Shown here piece by piece: positions 22,248 through 33,779 of a DNA stretch of 64,000 nt. The stretch lies in the NCBI RefSeq assembly GCF_021155765.1, contig NC_060108.1, positions 18,749,025 through 18,813,024 of the forward strand, given 5' to 3'. Position 1 is the first letter of the stretch. Every line of letters begins with the position of its first letter. Made by a program: the position numbers and the translations under genes. Origin of the DNA: Diprion similis (taxonomy: Eukaryota > Arthropoda > Insecta > Hymenoptera > Diprionidae). The notes under the pieces were generated by a model. That model was not told the origin of the DNA, searched no databases, and worked only from the letters and a program-made list of their open reading frames with translations.

Positions 22248-25184
22248 TTACATGGGATGTGTTGAAAGAGTAGACAAGGATGAAAGTGGGGTCGTTGGGG
22301 TCGTGGGTGTTGACGCCACAGGAATGGGGGTAGCAGCGATAGGTTGATGTGTTTGCCGTGGTGGGGAGAGTAGTTCTTGTCTATCTCTTTCCCTTTCTCT
22401 CCCAGGTCTCCAAGCCTCTAAGAGTGCCTCTACTCGGTCATCCGTCGGTCCCCAACGTGCATTACCAGCAGCGTTCTGCAGCCACACAACAAGAGTACCG
22501 TGTGCTGCTCGTATATTGACTTCTCCCCTAAAAGAACCAAGCTCAATATATACTACTTTTAGATAAAAGTTTTCAACCAGATTTTAAAAACACTATTAGA
22601 TGAGGGTTGAATGAAAAAGACACGATACCTAATTGACTGTAACACTCACTTAGGAAGGATATGTTGAAAGCCGTGTCGGTACTCATGTTCCATTGCAGGC
22701 ACAACAACTTGCTTGCGTTTGAAGTGACTACTCTCAAGTTTTAGAAGTGCGTTAGGTGCCGGATCTCTCCATTCGGGTAGAAAAACTACAAACGAGAGAG
22801 GCTCAACTGAATCAGCAAGCAATTGCTCAAAATGATTAACCATGGCCTCCATTAGCTCCTCACAGTATGGAGGATTGGCTTCAAAGGAGCCACTAATGGG
22901 CCTGAAGTCAAGGAAAGGTCCTCTTGATCCAAAGTGAGAATCTGTATCGGCAAATGCCGAGCAATATTGTCTGAAGTAGCAGTTCAATGGAGAAGCAAAG
23001 CATTCAAAAGTGACGCCAAAAGTTCTCTGAAGACACTCAAAGACAGTGACTGGCAATGCCATTTGCGTAGCTTGACCCTCATTTATTCCAAGGTACGTTT
23101 GGTATCTTTTGAGCATGGACCAAACTCGGGGTAGAAACATCTCGAATTTTTTATCGTCAAAGCAATTATATCTGTACAAATGTTCCAGTTTTGTCAAGTG
23201 CGTGTTATTTATGCCCATTGTGTCTCCATGAAAGCGTAGCATGGTTTGTTCTCTTTCTGGTAAGTACTCTATTTGCGGTAAACGCGGACTTGGCAAGGAG
23301 AACTGCACAGGATAGCACCATACTTTTCTCTGGCTACTCACAGGACCTGTCAATGGTATGACGTCTGCGAGCCCGCTTTCTTTCGTTATTTGACAGTTCT
23401 TATCTTTAATTTTTTTTGCGTAGTCTGTCGAAAGGTGGTAAATTTTTAAACAGATTCCCTCGACGCTAGCTTTTACTGTCTCCGTCAAGTGAGGTTGACA
23501 TTGCCTTTTTAAATGAGCTAATCTATCTTGAAAATCATCAAAAGTAGCACCAACCGTCCTTCTTAGCCATTGAAAGGTGTCCTCAGCATTCCATTTAACA
23601 ACTTTTCTACTTTCGGGAGACGCAGACCTAGATTCTATCATATTCTTAGCTGCCTCGGCATATCTTGACAGCTGTTTCCTGGCATCACCAGTGAATTTTG
23701 GTCTGACAAGTTTCATTGGTATATCGTTCATTATTTCACGATACATAGACATTGATATTTCTGGGAAACATTGACTCGGAAGTAATGGGTCTGAGCCGCA
23801 ATCAATGACTTTGCGCTCCATCAGCCACCGATTGAAGGAATCCCTGGGAGCGTCTATAGATTCTCGCGTGTGACAGAGCTCTTGATAGCACTGGCGTAAT
23901 TTTGCAAGCAATCCACATCTGAAGGCTTCAACGTCCGGATGAATGTGGGGTAAGTTCGAAGGTCCTCTTTCGTAAATTATTACATTTGTTGAGATCTCCA
24001 AGTCCCATGGGCCGCTGCATTAGTAATGATAATAGTATCTTTAATTTCCATGACAAGCAAACAGCATTCCTTAATCAAAGTAGTTTACTGAGATTGTTTC
24101 ATCAGATTTTGCCTTCCATCATTATTTAGTAAAAGTAGTTTTTACGAGCACATGTTTGAAACTAAGATTTAAGATGTTCGAACACCTCGTATTGTTGGTG
24201 ATAATTTTGAATAATCCTATTTTATAGAATCTCTATGTGCCACCAGCAGCAAAATAAGGCTCAAATCTGCAGACTCCCAAAAACCCTATTCTTTCAAGTT
24301 AAACTGTGTGTCCTCACAACTACGCGATTAATTTATCTTTCTGAACTGAAATTCTTACTCCAGTTGTGGTGTTCCGAAATATTCTTGAGTTTATACCTTT
24401 CTCCTTAGGATTCATTGCAGCTTGATCTCAACATCAAAATGACAAATAACTACATCACCATCAAACCGATTAGATACACAGAAACAAAGGCTCTCTTAGG
24501 CTTGAATCTGAAATTAACTTTCAAAGTTAATGCTTACGCTAAAATGAATTTCTTTGCTGCAGAAGCAACAGGGCTGTCCTCAGATGCTCTGCGTTTAAGC
24601 GTAGTTGCAGGAGTAGCAGGGGCTATCGGACCATTGCCAGGAGCCGGTGGTACGCCGCATATACCCAAGGGATCAGTTATTGGATCAAATTGCGGTTTGA
24701 GTGATGGAGGAACCCAGAGAGATTCTCCAGTCGACTTATTCCAAAAATACGGTCTGTTTTCCCTTTTGCTCCAAAACTTTTTCCATCCCTGCTGTTGGAG
24801 CTCAGGTGATAGTTCAGAATCGACAAAAGCACCTGGCGCAGTAGCCTGCAAAATGTAACGAAGGTACTTGCAATTAATGTAAAATACAATTACTTGTGAT
24901 ATCAATGAGTTTTTGAAGTGGAACTTCACCTGTGAAGCAAGTGAGGTTTGCTGCATATGAGCTAAAGGAGGACAATGCTCAACCACACTTTGAGGTGGCG
25001 GTAGTATTGCTGCTTGAAGTTTAACTGGTGTTGGTACAATAACTTGAGTAACCGGAGGATTTGCTTCCGGTTGTAAAAGCTGATGATGATGCATGGTAGG
25101 CAATGCCGAAACTGACTGGCCAGCCAAAGCTTCCCATGCTGAATTACTAGTCATTTCTTGCTTTCCTCCGCTAACTTCGTTCAT
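22248..25184 (-). CDS. PCIF1: mRNA cap-adenosine N6-methyltransferase PCIF1 (CAPAM)
   Basis: PCIF1 binds the phosphorylated RNA polymerase II tail through a WW domain. In vertebrates it methylates N6 of the cap-adjacent 2'-O-methyladenosine (m6Am). Four coding exons (25184-24930, 24845-24538, 24014-22650, 22527-22248) give 735 codons; the human protein has 704. The WW domain is at about residues 100-132 ([21 protein letters not shown]). The large third coding exon holds the PCIF1-specific helical and methyltransferase region, with the catalytic motif as NPPY at about residues 568-571 where human has NPPF. The C-terminus ([13 protein letters not shown]) matches the family. It is followed by a proline/threonine/serine tail ending at a TAA that overlaps a good donor-like GTAAGT, so a further 3' exon cannot be excluded. 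The ATG chosen is the first in frame in this exon; the exon starts upstream as untranslated sequence. Confidence 0.93.
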
Positions 25185-26687
25185 CGTTGTGACGTAATTG
25201 TCAAGTACGGTATAACAGTCACCTGTGGAACAAACGTGAAATATATATTTGTGGAGAATCTTCTTATTATTAACCAATTAGAGTCTGTGTATAGCTCTTG
25301 TACTCCTTAGGTTAAAAAATGATAAGCAATGAAAATTTGGATGTTTTCATAGCAAAGAACAAACAGCAAGGAAACCTTAATGTTTGACACAAAAATATTT
25401 CTAGTTATTGAAACAAGTATTCAAAGTTTTATTTCAAGGTAACAAGCAGGTTCCTCGACTAAGTTTTCACCGCAATAAGATAAATGCATAACCAATCAAT
25501 AAATGTGAAGAATTTAAGCTCAAATTAAAAACTTGATTTTTTTCTTTTCAACTTTCTGAGCCAGGGATTAAAATTTCGTCGCACCTCCTTACACTGTTGT
25601 ATCGCCAATACTGATACAAATTAACTCTGCTCATTTCTTCTCACCTTGCTTCCAGTTTGTGCCTGGTAAAAACTTAGTCATCGCTTCTCAGTCTATGTCT
25701 CGCAGCACTGTCCCTCATAATAATTTTCGGTTTAATCTAAGCAGGTCACAATAAACATAAGGTATGAATGATCGCGGTATAGAGATTGAACCCAACTGCA
25801 TAGTAGTATACACAATAATATTGATAAAACAATTTGAATTTTCAACTTACCAGTAGATTTGCAATAATCAGTATATTCATTTACAAATCCTTGTCAGGCG
25901 ATGAATAATTCCGCTGTAAGATATCGAACATTTCATTAAAATAGGGCATCTTATTTTTAGTTCGAAAAATTGTATTCTGACAGAACTTTGCGTGTGCCGT
26001 GTTTGTTTACAAACTAATGACACGAGCATATAATGATGAAATTAACACAAAAATTGAGCAAACCCAGTGTCAGAAATTATCTAAGAGTGTTCCATCAACT
26101 TACCGGAACCTTTTTCCGTTCGTCTTTAATTGATATTCTTCATAACAATTAAAATTCATTCATAATTTTCACAACTTGACGCGACGATATCCACCCGTAC
26201 GACGCCATTTGCCTCTGACTGAAGAGCCGAGGGAAGACTTGGCGCTTGCACGGGTCGCGGGGGCGGCGGTGGGGAAACACGGACAAGCGTCGCCAACACC
26301 AAAATTTGAATATTATATCTTGCGGGAATTGATAACTTTCTTATTAGTCGTAGTTGAGCGATTACGTCTGGAAAATTAAAACAAGGAAAGTATAACTAAG
26401 ATAACTGTTAATCCGTTCTCAATCGCAATGCTTTGTTTATCGAGGTATGGAGAGTGATGTGCGAAATGATTTTTTACCGTCAAGTTTGTAGCACGTGAAC
26501 TATTTGGCCACAGTGCGCATCGTCTCCCCAGCTTCTCGACGGGGAAAATGGACGAACTTTACTGTCACTATTACGTCCGATTTGACCGACGCCGCTAGTA
26601 AAAATTTCGATCATTTTCACGTTATAACTGAATATAAAATATTTCGTGTTCTGCCGAGCTGGTCAGCGAGTTTATATTTCTTTCGAA
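25185..26687. promoter_or_regulatory. Head-to-head 5' region of PCIF1 and SS18
   Basis: PCIF1 (minus) and SS18 (plus) start codons point away from each other across about 1.5 kb. The space should hold the untranslated first exon(s) and intron of PCIF1 and both promoters. A GC-rich patch at about 26190-26290 is a likely transcription start region. No other coding exon is seen. Confidence 0.5.
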
Positions 26688-29420
26688 ATGTCGGTAACGT
26701 TTGCTCAGCGAGGTAGACCGCCGCCAAATCCAGCCCAAATACAAAAGGTAAGGTTCGAGTAACGCAGGAATCTTAGGTTTCAATAAATTCACTGCGGAGA
26801 AACAAAAGCGCTTTAAGTTTTTTTAAACAATTCTAAAAAAAAGTGCGCCAATTCATATGCTACGTTCACGTTCTTTCAGATGCTGGATGAGAACAGTCAC
26901 CTTATTCAAACTATTCAAGAGTACCAAAACAAAGGAAAACCTCAGGAATGCATACAGTGAGCCTCACGCCAATTATATTGATTCAATTTATCAACAATAA
27001 TCAAATAAATCAGTTGGACGATGATCACAGAATTTTGTATTATCCTGCTGCAATGATGACGAGTTTCATATTCAAATTTTAGGTACCAGCAAGTTTTGCA
27101 CCGCAACTTGGTATACTTGGCATCTATCGCAGATGCTAACCAAAATATCCAGGCTCTATTGCCAGTGAGTTTTTGATTTGAATGTACATAATCTTTGGTT
27201 GAATTCATTTAGTACTTTAATATTTCTTTAAAACACGTTAATTGCTTCCATCATATCCTAAATCAACGCAGTTTTCTACCAGATATTCAATAGTAATGAT
27301 CAACTTGAAAAACAGTCAAGATTTCGCACCTTCGTTGATCTTCCTTTTAATTATTTTCTTTCAGGCCATTCGCCCATTATAGCGAACACTCAGTGTTATT
27401 TACTGTTATATCACTGAACCTCTTCGTAGTTTTCTTTTTTTTATTTCTTTATTGGGACATATATTACAACCGTTTTTCGTTGAGGTTATGCTGCAAACCG
27501 TTTTTCTGAACATAACGTTCATATTTTTATATAACTCACAGTTATGGCACTCTTTTCAATTTTAGCCACCTCAAGGCTTGCCCAATGGACCGCAGCATCC
27601 TATGATGGGGCCTCAAGGGCCACCAGCAGGTCCTCCTGTAGCTGCAGGACCTGGTACTGAAATGCCTCCAAACACGCAGCAGCCTTTACCCATGTCTGGA
27701 TTCAATCAAGCACAGTCGATGCCTCAGGGAGGATATCGTGGTCCTGTTATACCTGGACAAGGGCCGAGCATGAATCGTAAGTAGGCGTTGATTTTTTGTA
27801 TGCTGTACCCTACTATCAGCCTCATGCTTAATATTATAGCCAGCATTTTACTCAATCTGATTACTGGCTATGTTCGATTATCCGTGCATTTATTTGTTCA
27901 AAATTTCAATAGGACCTGGACCAGTCCCTGGCCCACAGCAGTACAGAAGCGGACCTCAAGGATACCCTCAGCAACCGACTCAACAAGGATATCCAGGGCC
28001 TTATTCGAACCAGAATCCTGCCACAACCTATCCAGGACCTCAGGCAGCAGCTTACACACCAGGGCAGGCCAACCAATACGCATCTCCTAATCCTACCCAA
28101 CAACAGGGTTATCCAGCTGCCAGCCAACCGAATTACGGTCCACCTAACACTGGCAACAGCTACGGGCCACAACCTGGAGGATATCCTCCTCCTGGTGGTA
28201 ACCAACCTCCATCTGGATATGGTCCGCCGCCTCCCAGTCAGCAAGGATACCCTCCTCCGAATGCTTCTCAACAAAACTTTCCTTCGAGCGCACAACCCCA
28301 GCAGCCAGGACAGTATGGTAGTCCCAGCCCTCAACCGACTTATCAACAACCTCCATCCCAGCCTCCCCCAAATGCATACAATTCAACGCAGGCTGGAAAT
28401 TATCCTCCGTCATCTCAGGGGTATCCCAATAGTGTACCTCCTCAAAGCTATCCACCCCCACCAACGTCTACCCCAGCTCAACCACCACAGTCTGGACCAC
28501 AACAAAATGCTGGCCCACAGTCTAGCTATGGAAACCAACCCAGTCCTGGTCCTGGTCCTGGTCCATCACAGTATGGTCCAGCATCAACATCTCCACCTTT
28601 CAGTACCCCTCCAGCTAGTGGGGTAAACACTTATGCTCAGAGCGGGCAGCCTACTAGCACACCGTCCGTTGCATCCACTCAGACTTACCCGCCAACTGGT
28701 GCTCCTCCAGTTTCATCGCAGGGTGGAGGTTATACACCTCCTGGACCAGCTCCCTCGGGTTATCCTGTGCATCAGCAGCCACACCAGACTTCTCATCCAC
28801 CTCCGCATCCACCGCCGCATCAAGCTCCTCATCAACCCTCGCACCCACCTCCATCACACCAAGCACCCCATCAGCCACCTCATCAATCTCCTCATCAATC
28901 GTCGCATCAGTCCGCTCATCAACCTCCTCATCAGCCATCGCATCAGTCTTCACACCAACCTTCGCATCAGCCACCTCCACACCAGCCTCAGCATCAACCG
29001 CAACAGCAATCTCAAACTCCACCGCAGCAGCAGCAACAGCAGCAGTCACCCAGCCCAGCTCCTAGTGGTTTTCAACCTCCACCCGGTCCACCACAAGGGC
29101 CACCGCCTCCATCTGGACCTCCCCAGCCTCCAGGAGGTTACGGCCCTCCACAGTCTCATCCTGCGACTACGCAAACCTATGTACCCCCATCTCCAGGCGG
29201 TCAACCCCAAGTGTATTCACCCCATCCACCTCAGGGTGGACAGCATTATGGGCATCCCCAATACCCACCGCAGAGTTATCCCCCACCACCAGGAGGACAA
29301 GGATACGGGCAATATCCACCTCGCCCTCCAGGTGGACATATGCCACCCCCGCCTGGTCCCCAAGGTCCTCCACCTCCCAATCAGTATACTGGCTATGGAT
29401 ATCAGCCTCCGCCCCAATAG
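26688..29420 (+). CDS. SS18: SS18-like BAF chromatin-remodelling subunit (calcium-responsive transactivator family)
   Basis: SS18 proteins are transcriptional co-activators and subunits of the SWI/SNF (BAF) complex; their N-terminal SNH domain contacts the Brahma ATPase. Five exons (26688-26747, 26880-26956, 27083-27164, 27566-27776, 27913-29420) join to 645 codons. The SNH domain spans about residues 15-73 (NPAQIQKML, ENSHLIQTIQEYQNKGK, LHRNLVYLASIADANQN). It is followed by a very long, low-complexity region rich in glutamine, proline, glycine and tyrosine (the QPGY domain). A stretch at about 28765-29045 is built of repeated histidine-proline-glutamine-serine units ending in a glutamine run. 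Vertebrate SS18 is about 390-420 residues, so this tail is expanded. The start ATG lies in a short first exon, MSVTFAQRG, that fits the family. Confidence 0.94.
28765..29045 (+). repeat. Coding HQ/HPP micro-repeats inside SS18
   Basis: The frame reads a long series of short units such as HQPP, HQSS, HQPS and HPPP, then several CAG codons in a row. At DNA level these are degenerate CAYCA-type repeats. They add about 90 residues of prion-like, histidine-rich sequence to the tail. Confidence 0.9.
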
Positions 29421-29609
29421 TTCATTCCGCCAGTGTCTTGAAAAAAGTCTTCATAGCAATTTGGTATTACAATTATAATAATGATTGTCATTATTATTAC
29501 TACTCATTTTAATGACTTTTTATGTTTTTCTCGATCACGAGGCGTTATGTATAAATAATGGGTATATTTCAGGATTAATCGACTTATATTTTTAGATGAT
29601 TTTGTATAT

Positions 29610-29615
29610 AATAAA
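29610..29615 (+). terminator. Poly(A) signal AATAAA of SS18
   Basis: A canonical hexamer lies 190 bases after the SS18 stop codon in an AT-rich context. Confidence 0.6.
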
Positions 29616-29895
29616 CTCGGTATTTAAATGTCAAATTGTACTATACAATCATTTTGACTTATCGACAGTGACGAGTCGTGTTGACATCATCAAGAAAGAT
29701 TTTTTTTATCATTTGCCAGTGTTTACTGTGTACGAAATGAACGCTTCCTGATATCTCTTATACAGAATTATACAAAATTATACAAAATTATTCAAAAGAC
29801 TCCAATAGTTTATTGGATGTGTATTATCTATATTACATTAGTATAAAATACATATGACAGGTAATAACGAGCACATTAGTATTAAATATTAATTG

Positions 29896-30078
29896 CAGTA
29901 TAGCCTCGATTATCCGAACCCACGTCACTCCAGTTCGGGATTATTTAAGCTCGTCTTGGGGTTGTAATAAGATTCGCTGAAACTCAGAAACGTACCAATA
30001 TTTCTTTATCGAATTATCCGTGTTTTTCGATTATTCAATTTAATTAGGTTAAAAATAGGTCGGACAATTGAGGTTCTG
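29896..30078. mobile_element. Miniature inverted-repeat element, pogo/Tigger-like ends
   Basis: The left end begins CAGTATAGCCTCGATTATCC. The right end, reverse-complemented, begins CAGAACCTCAATTGTCCGAC. Both fit a CAG(TA)nACCTCnATTnTCCGA pattern typical of pogo/Tigger-superfamily DNA transposons. The 183-bp body has no coding capacity. I do not see a clean TA target duplication, so the copy is old. Confidence 0.6.
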
Positions 30079-30861
30079 CTATAATTAAATATAAAAACGT
30101 TACTGTTAAAACTTTGTAACGATCAAACTCTTAATAATAAAAAAGTAAACATTAACCAGATCTATATTATCCTTTCCAAACTTATTTTTATAGCTCGCGT
30201 TTCTAGTTCCAAAAATGATGTGCCGCTGGGAATTGTCAAGTACAGTGAGATATAGTTTTGATTAATATGAGAAGCACATCCCGAAAATTCTTAGGTACTG
30301 AGATAAGAAATAGGTAAAATTAGTGATTTTTATCAGGAAATCATAGCAATACGCGAAATATCACGAGTTTTTTTTCCTAAGATGCATAATACTTGACTAA
30401 AATCTGCAGTGTAGCCCAGAAAACCAAAGTTGATTCAGAACAGTAGACTGTAACAGTCCAGATGAATAACCAATATAGAAAATAATGAAATTTTATGTAA
30501 TGTATTTATAATTTATGTATAATTTATTTTAAATTTAAAAGATAACAGAAATAGGTGAGATATTGTGAGTTCTTGACAAACATGAGAAGCGCACCTAAAA
30601 TAACAGAAGATTGAATTTAGTACAGTATACCGGAGTGATCTGGAGAGATAAAAAAATTTCATGTTGAATTAAAAATAAGCTGGAATACGAACCATATTGA
30701 AGTGAAACCTTCTTACAAGTTAGGTCCAAAAGTTTTGCATTACGTATCAAAATTTGGTAAAACTTTTTTAGATGGCAAGTTCATAAAGCACTTTTTGCTA
30801 CATACTTTTTATATTGAATAAATACCTAACGAACATTCCATGTTTTGAGATGATAAAACTT

Positions 30862-32870
30862 TTAAAGCTCTTCTTTAGATCTCATTGCATTTATATGATG
30901 ACATTTACAGGAACTCTCAGGTTGCGGTACCTCTTCCATACCAGCCAGTGGAATTACTTTACTTTTTAACCGATTACTCCATTCCTAAGGGTCAAGTATT
31001 ACGAATGTAGACGTGACAATAAGATAAGTGATCCAATCTTAATACAAGCAATATGCACTGTTACCTTGAACAAAACAGCGTGATAGCAAAATATATTTAA
31101 TGGCATCAAATTATCTCTGGTAAATAATTGTCCATTACGAGATACTTTGTATGCAATATTGTCATGTTTTTTTGCCCATCTTATTTTCTCTACAAGATCT
31201 GTCAGGTCCTTTTTAATCGGAATATAATGTTCATATGGCCGGAGTTGCTTGTAAAAAAATTCGTAGTACTTTGATTCTTGTTTGAATACCAAGGAGTCAC
31301 CAGCGAGGAGATAGGGGAATCTGTAAGCTGCCACTGAGCCATCGATATTCAATTGATATTTATACTGAAAGTTCGAAATATAACCCAATTAGCGATGAAT
31401 CAACAATTCAAATAACAGTGATGTAGTGATTGCAAAGACTAAAAATTCTTGTGACTTACATCAAAAAAATTGAAAAAGGAAGTGTGATTTTGCCTTGGTC
31501 CATACTTATCAATTTCATTCTTGAAGAAGAAGAAATTTGTAATAGAAGCATTTATCAAATCGGGATGTTTTCGAGCTATATCTATCAAATCCAATCGTTC
31601 TCGACAAGAATCACGACCACGCCAAAACGCTTTTTCTACCTTAGCAGCCCATGGCAACTTTGTATTGCCCTGTACAGACAGCATGTCTAGCATCACTCTG
31701 TATTTAAAATTCAATTTTTCAATAAAAGATCAAATTGTTGAACTGATGATGAGACATAATTCAAGGACAAACAGAAAATATTTCAAAAATCTCCCGTCCT
31801 ACCTTCCCATATTCTCTATAGTTGATTCGGTCAGGTCGTAAGAAGGCATAGCTATGTCTTTGGAGTCATCAGATCCACACCATGAGAAAATGGGGTAAGT
31901 TTTTTCAGTGTTTGAAACTAGAGGCCAATCACCCAGATTAACAAAGAGCTCTATATCTGGCATGACAAATTTTCTTGCCAAGGACAATAAAATTGAATCC
32001 ATAAATGTCTTGAAGCCAACATGTTGTCCATAGCATTGTCTGTAAACCTGAGGCACCAAAATTTAATATTGTGAGTATTTGAATAAAGCAGATAGTTCAG
32101 TTGGACCAGATAATACGCACCTTGTTTAGTTTGATAACATAATGACATATACTGACGCTATAAGGGCGATCAAACTTCTTGATAATATCTTTTCTAAGAG
32201 TGTCAAAATCTATGCTGAAAAAAGGTTGTAGATCTGCCTGTATTTGGCTGTAGTTTTGCGGGCATTGATTTTTCTCTAACCAATCATTTATATCCTGGTT
32301 TGGGCAATAACATTCTTCCTCGTACACAGGGCCTAAAAATGTTTGAGTATGAGAGCGTGAAGTGGCGCTTGACTCTTCACTGGATAAAAGCTTAAGGGAA
32401 TTTTTACCGGCAAAAAAGTATGGGGAAGCAGGCACATCTTCGTTCTTTACCCTGATAACAATTTGAAGATTCACACATGTTTGGTAAAGCTTGTATCGTA
32501 CGATAAAACTCCCATCCTTACGATCTAAAATTTGTTTCCAAATATGACACGGGCTCCCAGCAAGAGTTTTGCCTTGTATCTGGGCAGATATAATTTCTTC
32601 TCCTGCAGATATTGATGAGCTAGAAAAAGTGTTTGGACATAAACGTGCAACCTGGAAAAATTCACAGACTTTTTATCTTTGTACTGACTTCTTCTCATTT
32701 TGATCCCGCAGTTGTAAGAATATGTAGCGAGCTCGCATCACAATTTTGTCAGGATGGAGCCCAGGACCCCAGACGAGAGTTTTTGAAGGAATGATTTCGT
32801 CAACAACATTATTCGTCGCGTAAATCACGTATTGGCACAGGCAGTAGAATATCAGATGAAAAAGCTTCAT
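30862..32870 (-). CDS. POGLUT2: Protein O-glucosyltransferase 2/3 (KDEL motif-containing, CAP10 family)
   Basis: An endoplasmic-reticulum glucosyltransferase; the vertebrate POGLUT2/3 enzymes add O-glucose to EGF repeats of Notch and fibrillins. Six exons (32870-32685, 32651-32121, 32047-31803, 31697-31460, 31364-31065, 30984-30862) give 540 codons; human POGLUT2 has 502. The order is: signal peptide ([18 protein letters not shown]), filamin-type Ig domain at about residues 28-145 ([23 protein letters not shown]), then the CAP10/GT90 domain from about residue 160 ([65 protein letters not shown]). The chain ends KEEL, a KDEL-type retrieval signal. The first donor (GTACAA) is weak but is the one that keeps the frame. 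One insect copy may stand for both vertebrate paralogs. Confidence 0.94.
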
Positions 32871-33779
32871 CGCGATGTCAACCTATACACGATGGGTGCT
32901 TGAACGTGAACTCCGTCTTCTGTGTAATGAATGGACACAAAGAAAAAAATATTTTTATCGCAAAACATATATGTGGTTAGCGATTTCTTTATTACTGTGT
33001 AGTGCTCATCTGAACGTTAATTGAGCAATAATAATAATTTTCTTGCATGCAAAATACATACCTACAGTTAGGTTATAGATTTATTTACATATAATTAAAA
33101 AGAGCGCATTCGCTTGGGTACTCGAATACCGTTGTCAGATTATAGTGAACCTGCAAAGGATGGATTTCTATTTTTGTTTATACATTGTGCCGTCTTGACT
33201 GTTGAACTGTAGAAAAATTGCCCGGGCCGGCACCGACCATTACTACTCCGTGGTAGGAACCTTGGTAAGAACAATTTGACGTCTGTCACTGTACTTGACA
33301 GCTACGGTCATGTACGGTGTGGCAGTTGTGAATTTTTCGTTTGATGATTATTGTGTTTTCATAAATAATTTTTGATGATCATTTTGTTATCTCAATGAAT
33401 TAATTTCAAACCCCATTGACCGTGACTTTAACCGTCCTCGATTTATCGACGCATTTCTTAATCATGTTGAAAATCGAAGGTAAGATCGAAAGTGGCGATT
33501 TCAGCACTGTGGCCTGAGCTGGAGGTAGCGTACGTAGATATGAGTTGGGATGAGCCTGCGCATTATCATGCAACTACATAGGGGGATTTCGAGATGCGGC
33601 GCACGCGCCTAATTTTAAGATACATCAAAATGAGACGCCACGCGTTAAGTGGTGGTGTTACCACGGAATAATATATACCTTACCAAATATGCGAAAACGG
33701 TTAGTACTCAGGTAACCGATAACATCTTCAGATCGCAGCCCGAATTTCCGAGTACGTGTCAAAAGCTGCACAAACCTTC
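32871..33779. promoter_or_regulatory. Divergent intergenic region POGLUT / SLC17A9
   Basis: About 0.9 kb separates two start codons pointing apart, and it must hold both promoters. I see no coding exon or recognisable element. Short GC-rich segments occur at about 33220-33310 and 33590-33680. Confidence 0.45.

Larger units (their letters stand above)
29421..30861. other. Convergent intergenic region SS18 / POGLUT
   Basis: This region holds the SS18 3' untranslated region with its AATAAA, a pogo/Tigger-like miniature element at 29896-30078, and a weak duplicated segment (about 30235-30290 and 30550-30610, sharing ATGAGAAGC). No coding exon is seen. Confidence 0.6.

Noticed and set aside
29167-29417. 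Several open frames opposite SS18 exon 5
   Set aside because: They are shadows of a long, GC-biased, repetitive coding exon read in other frames.
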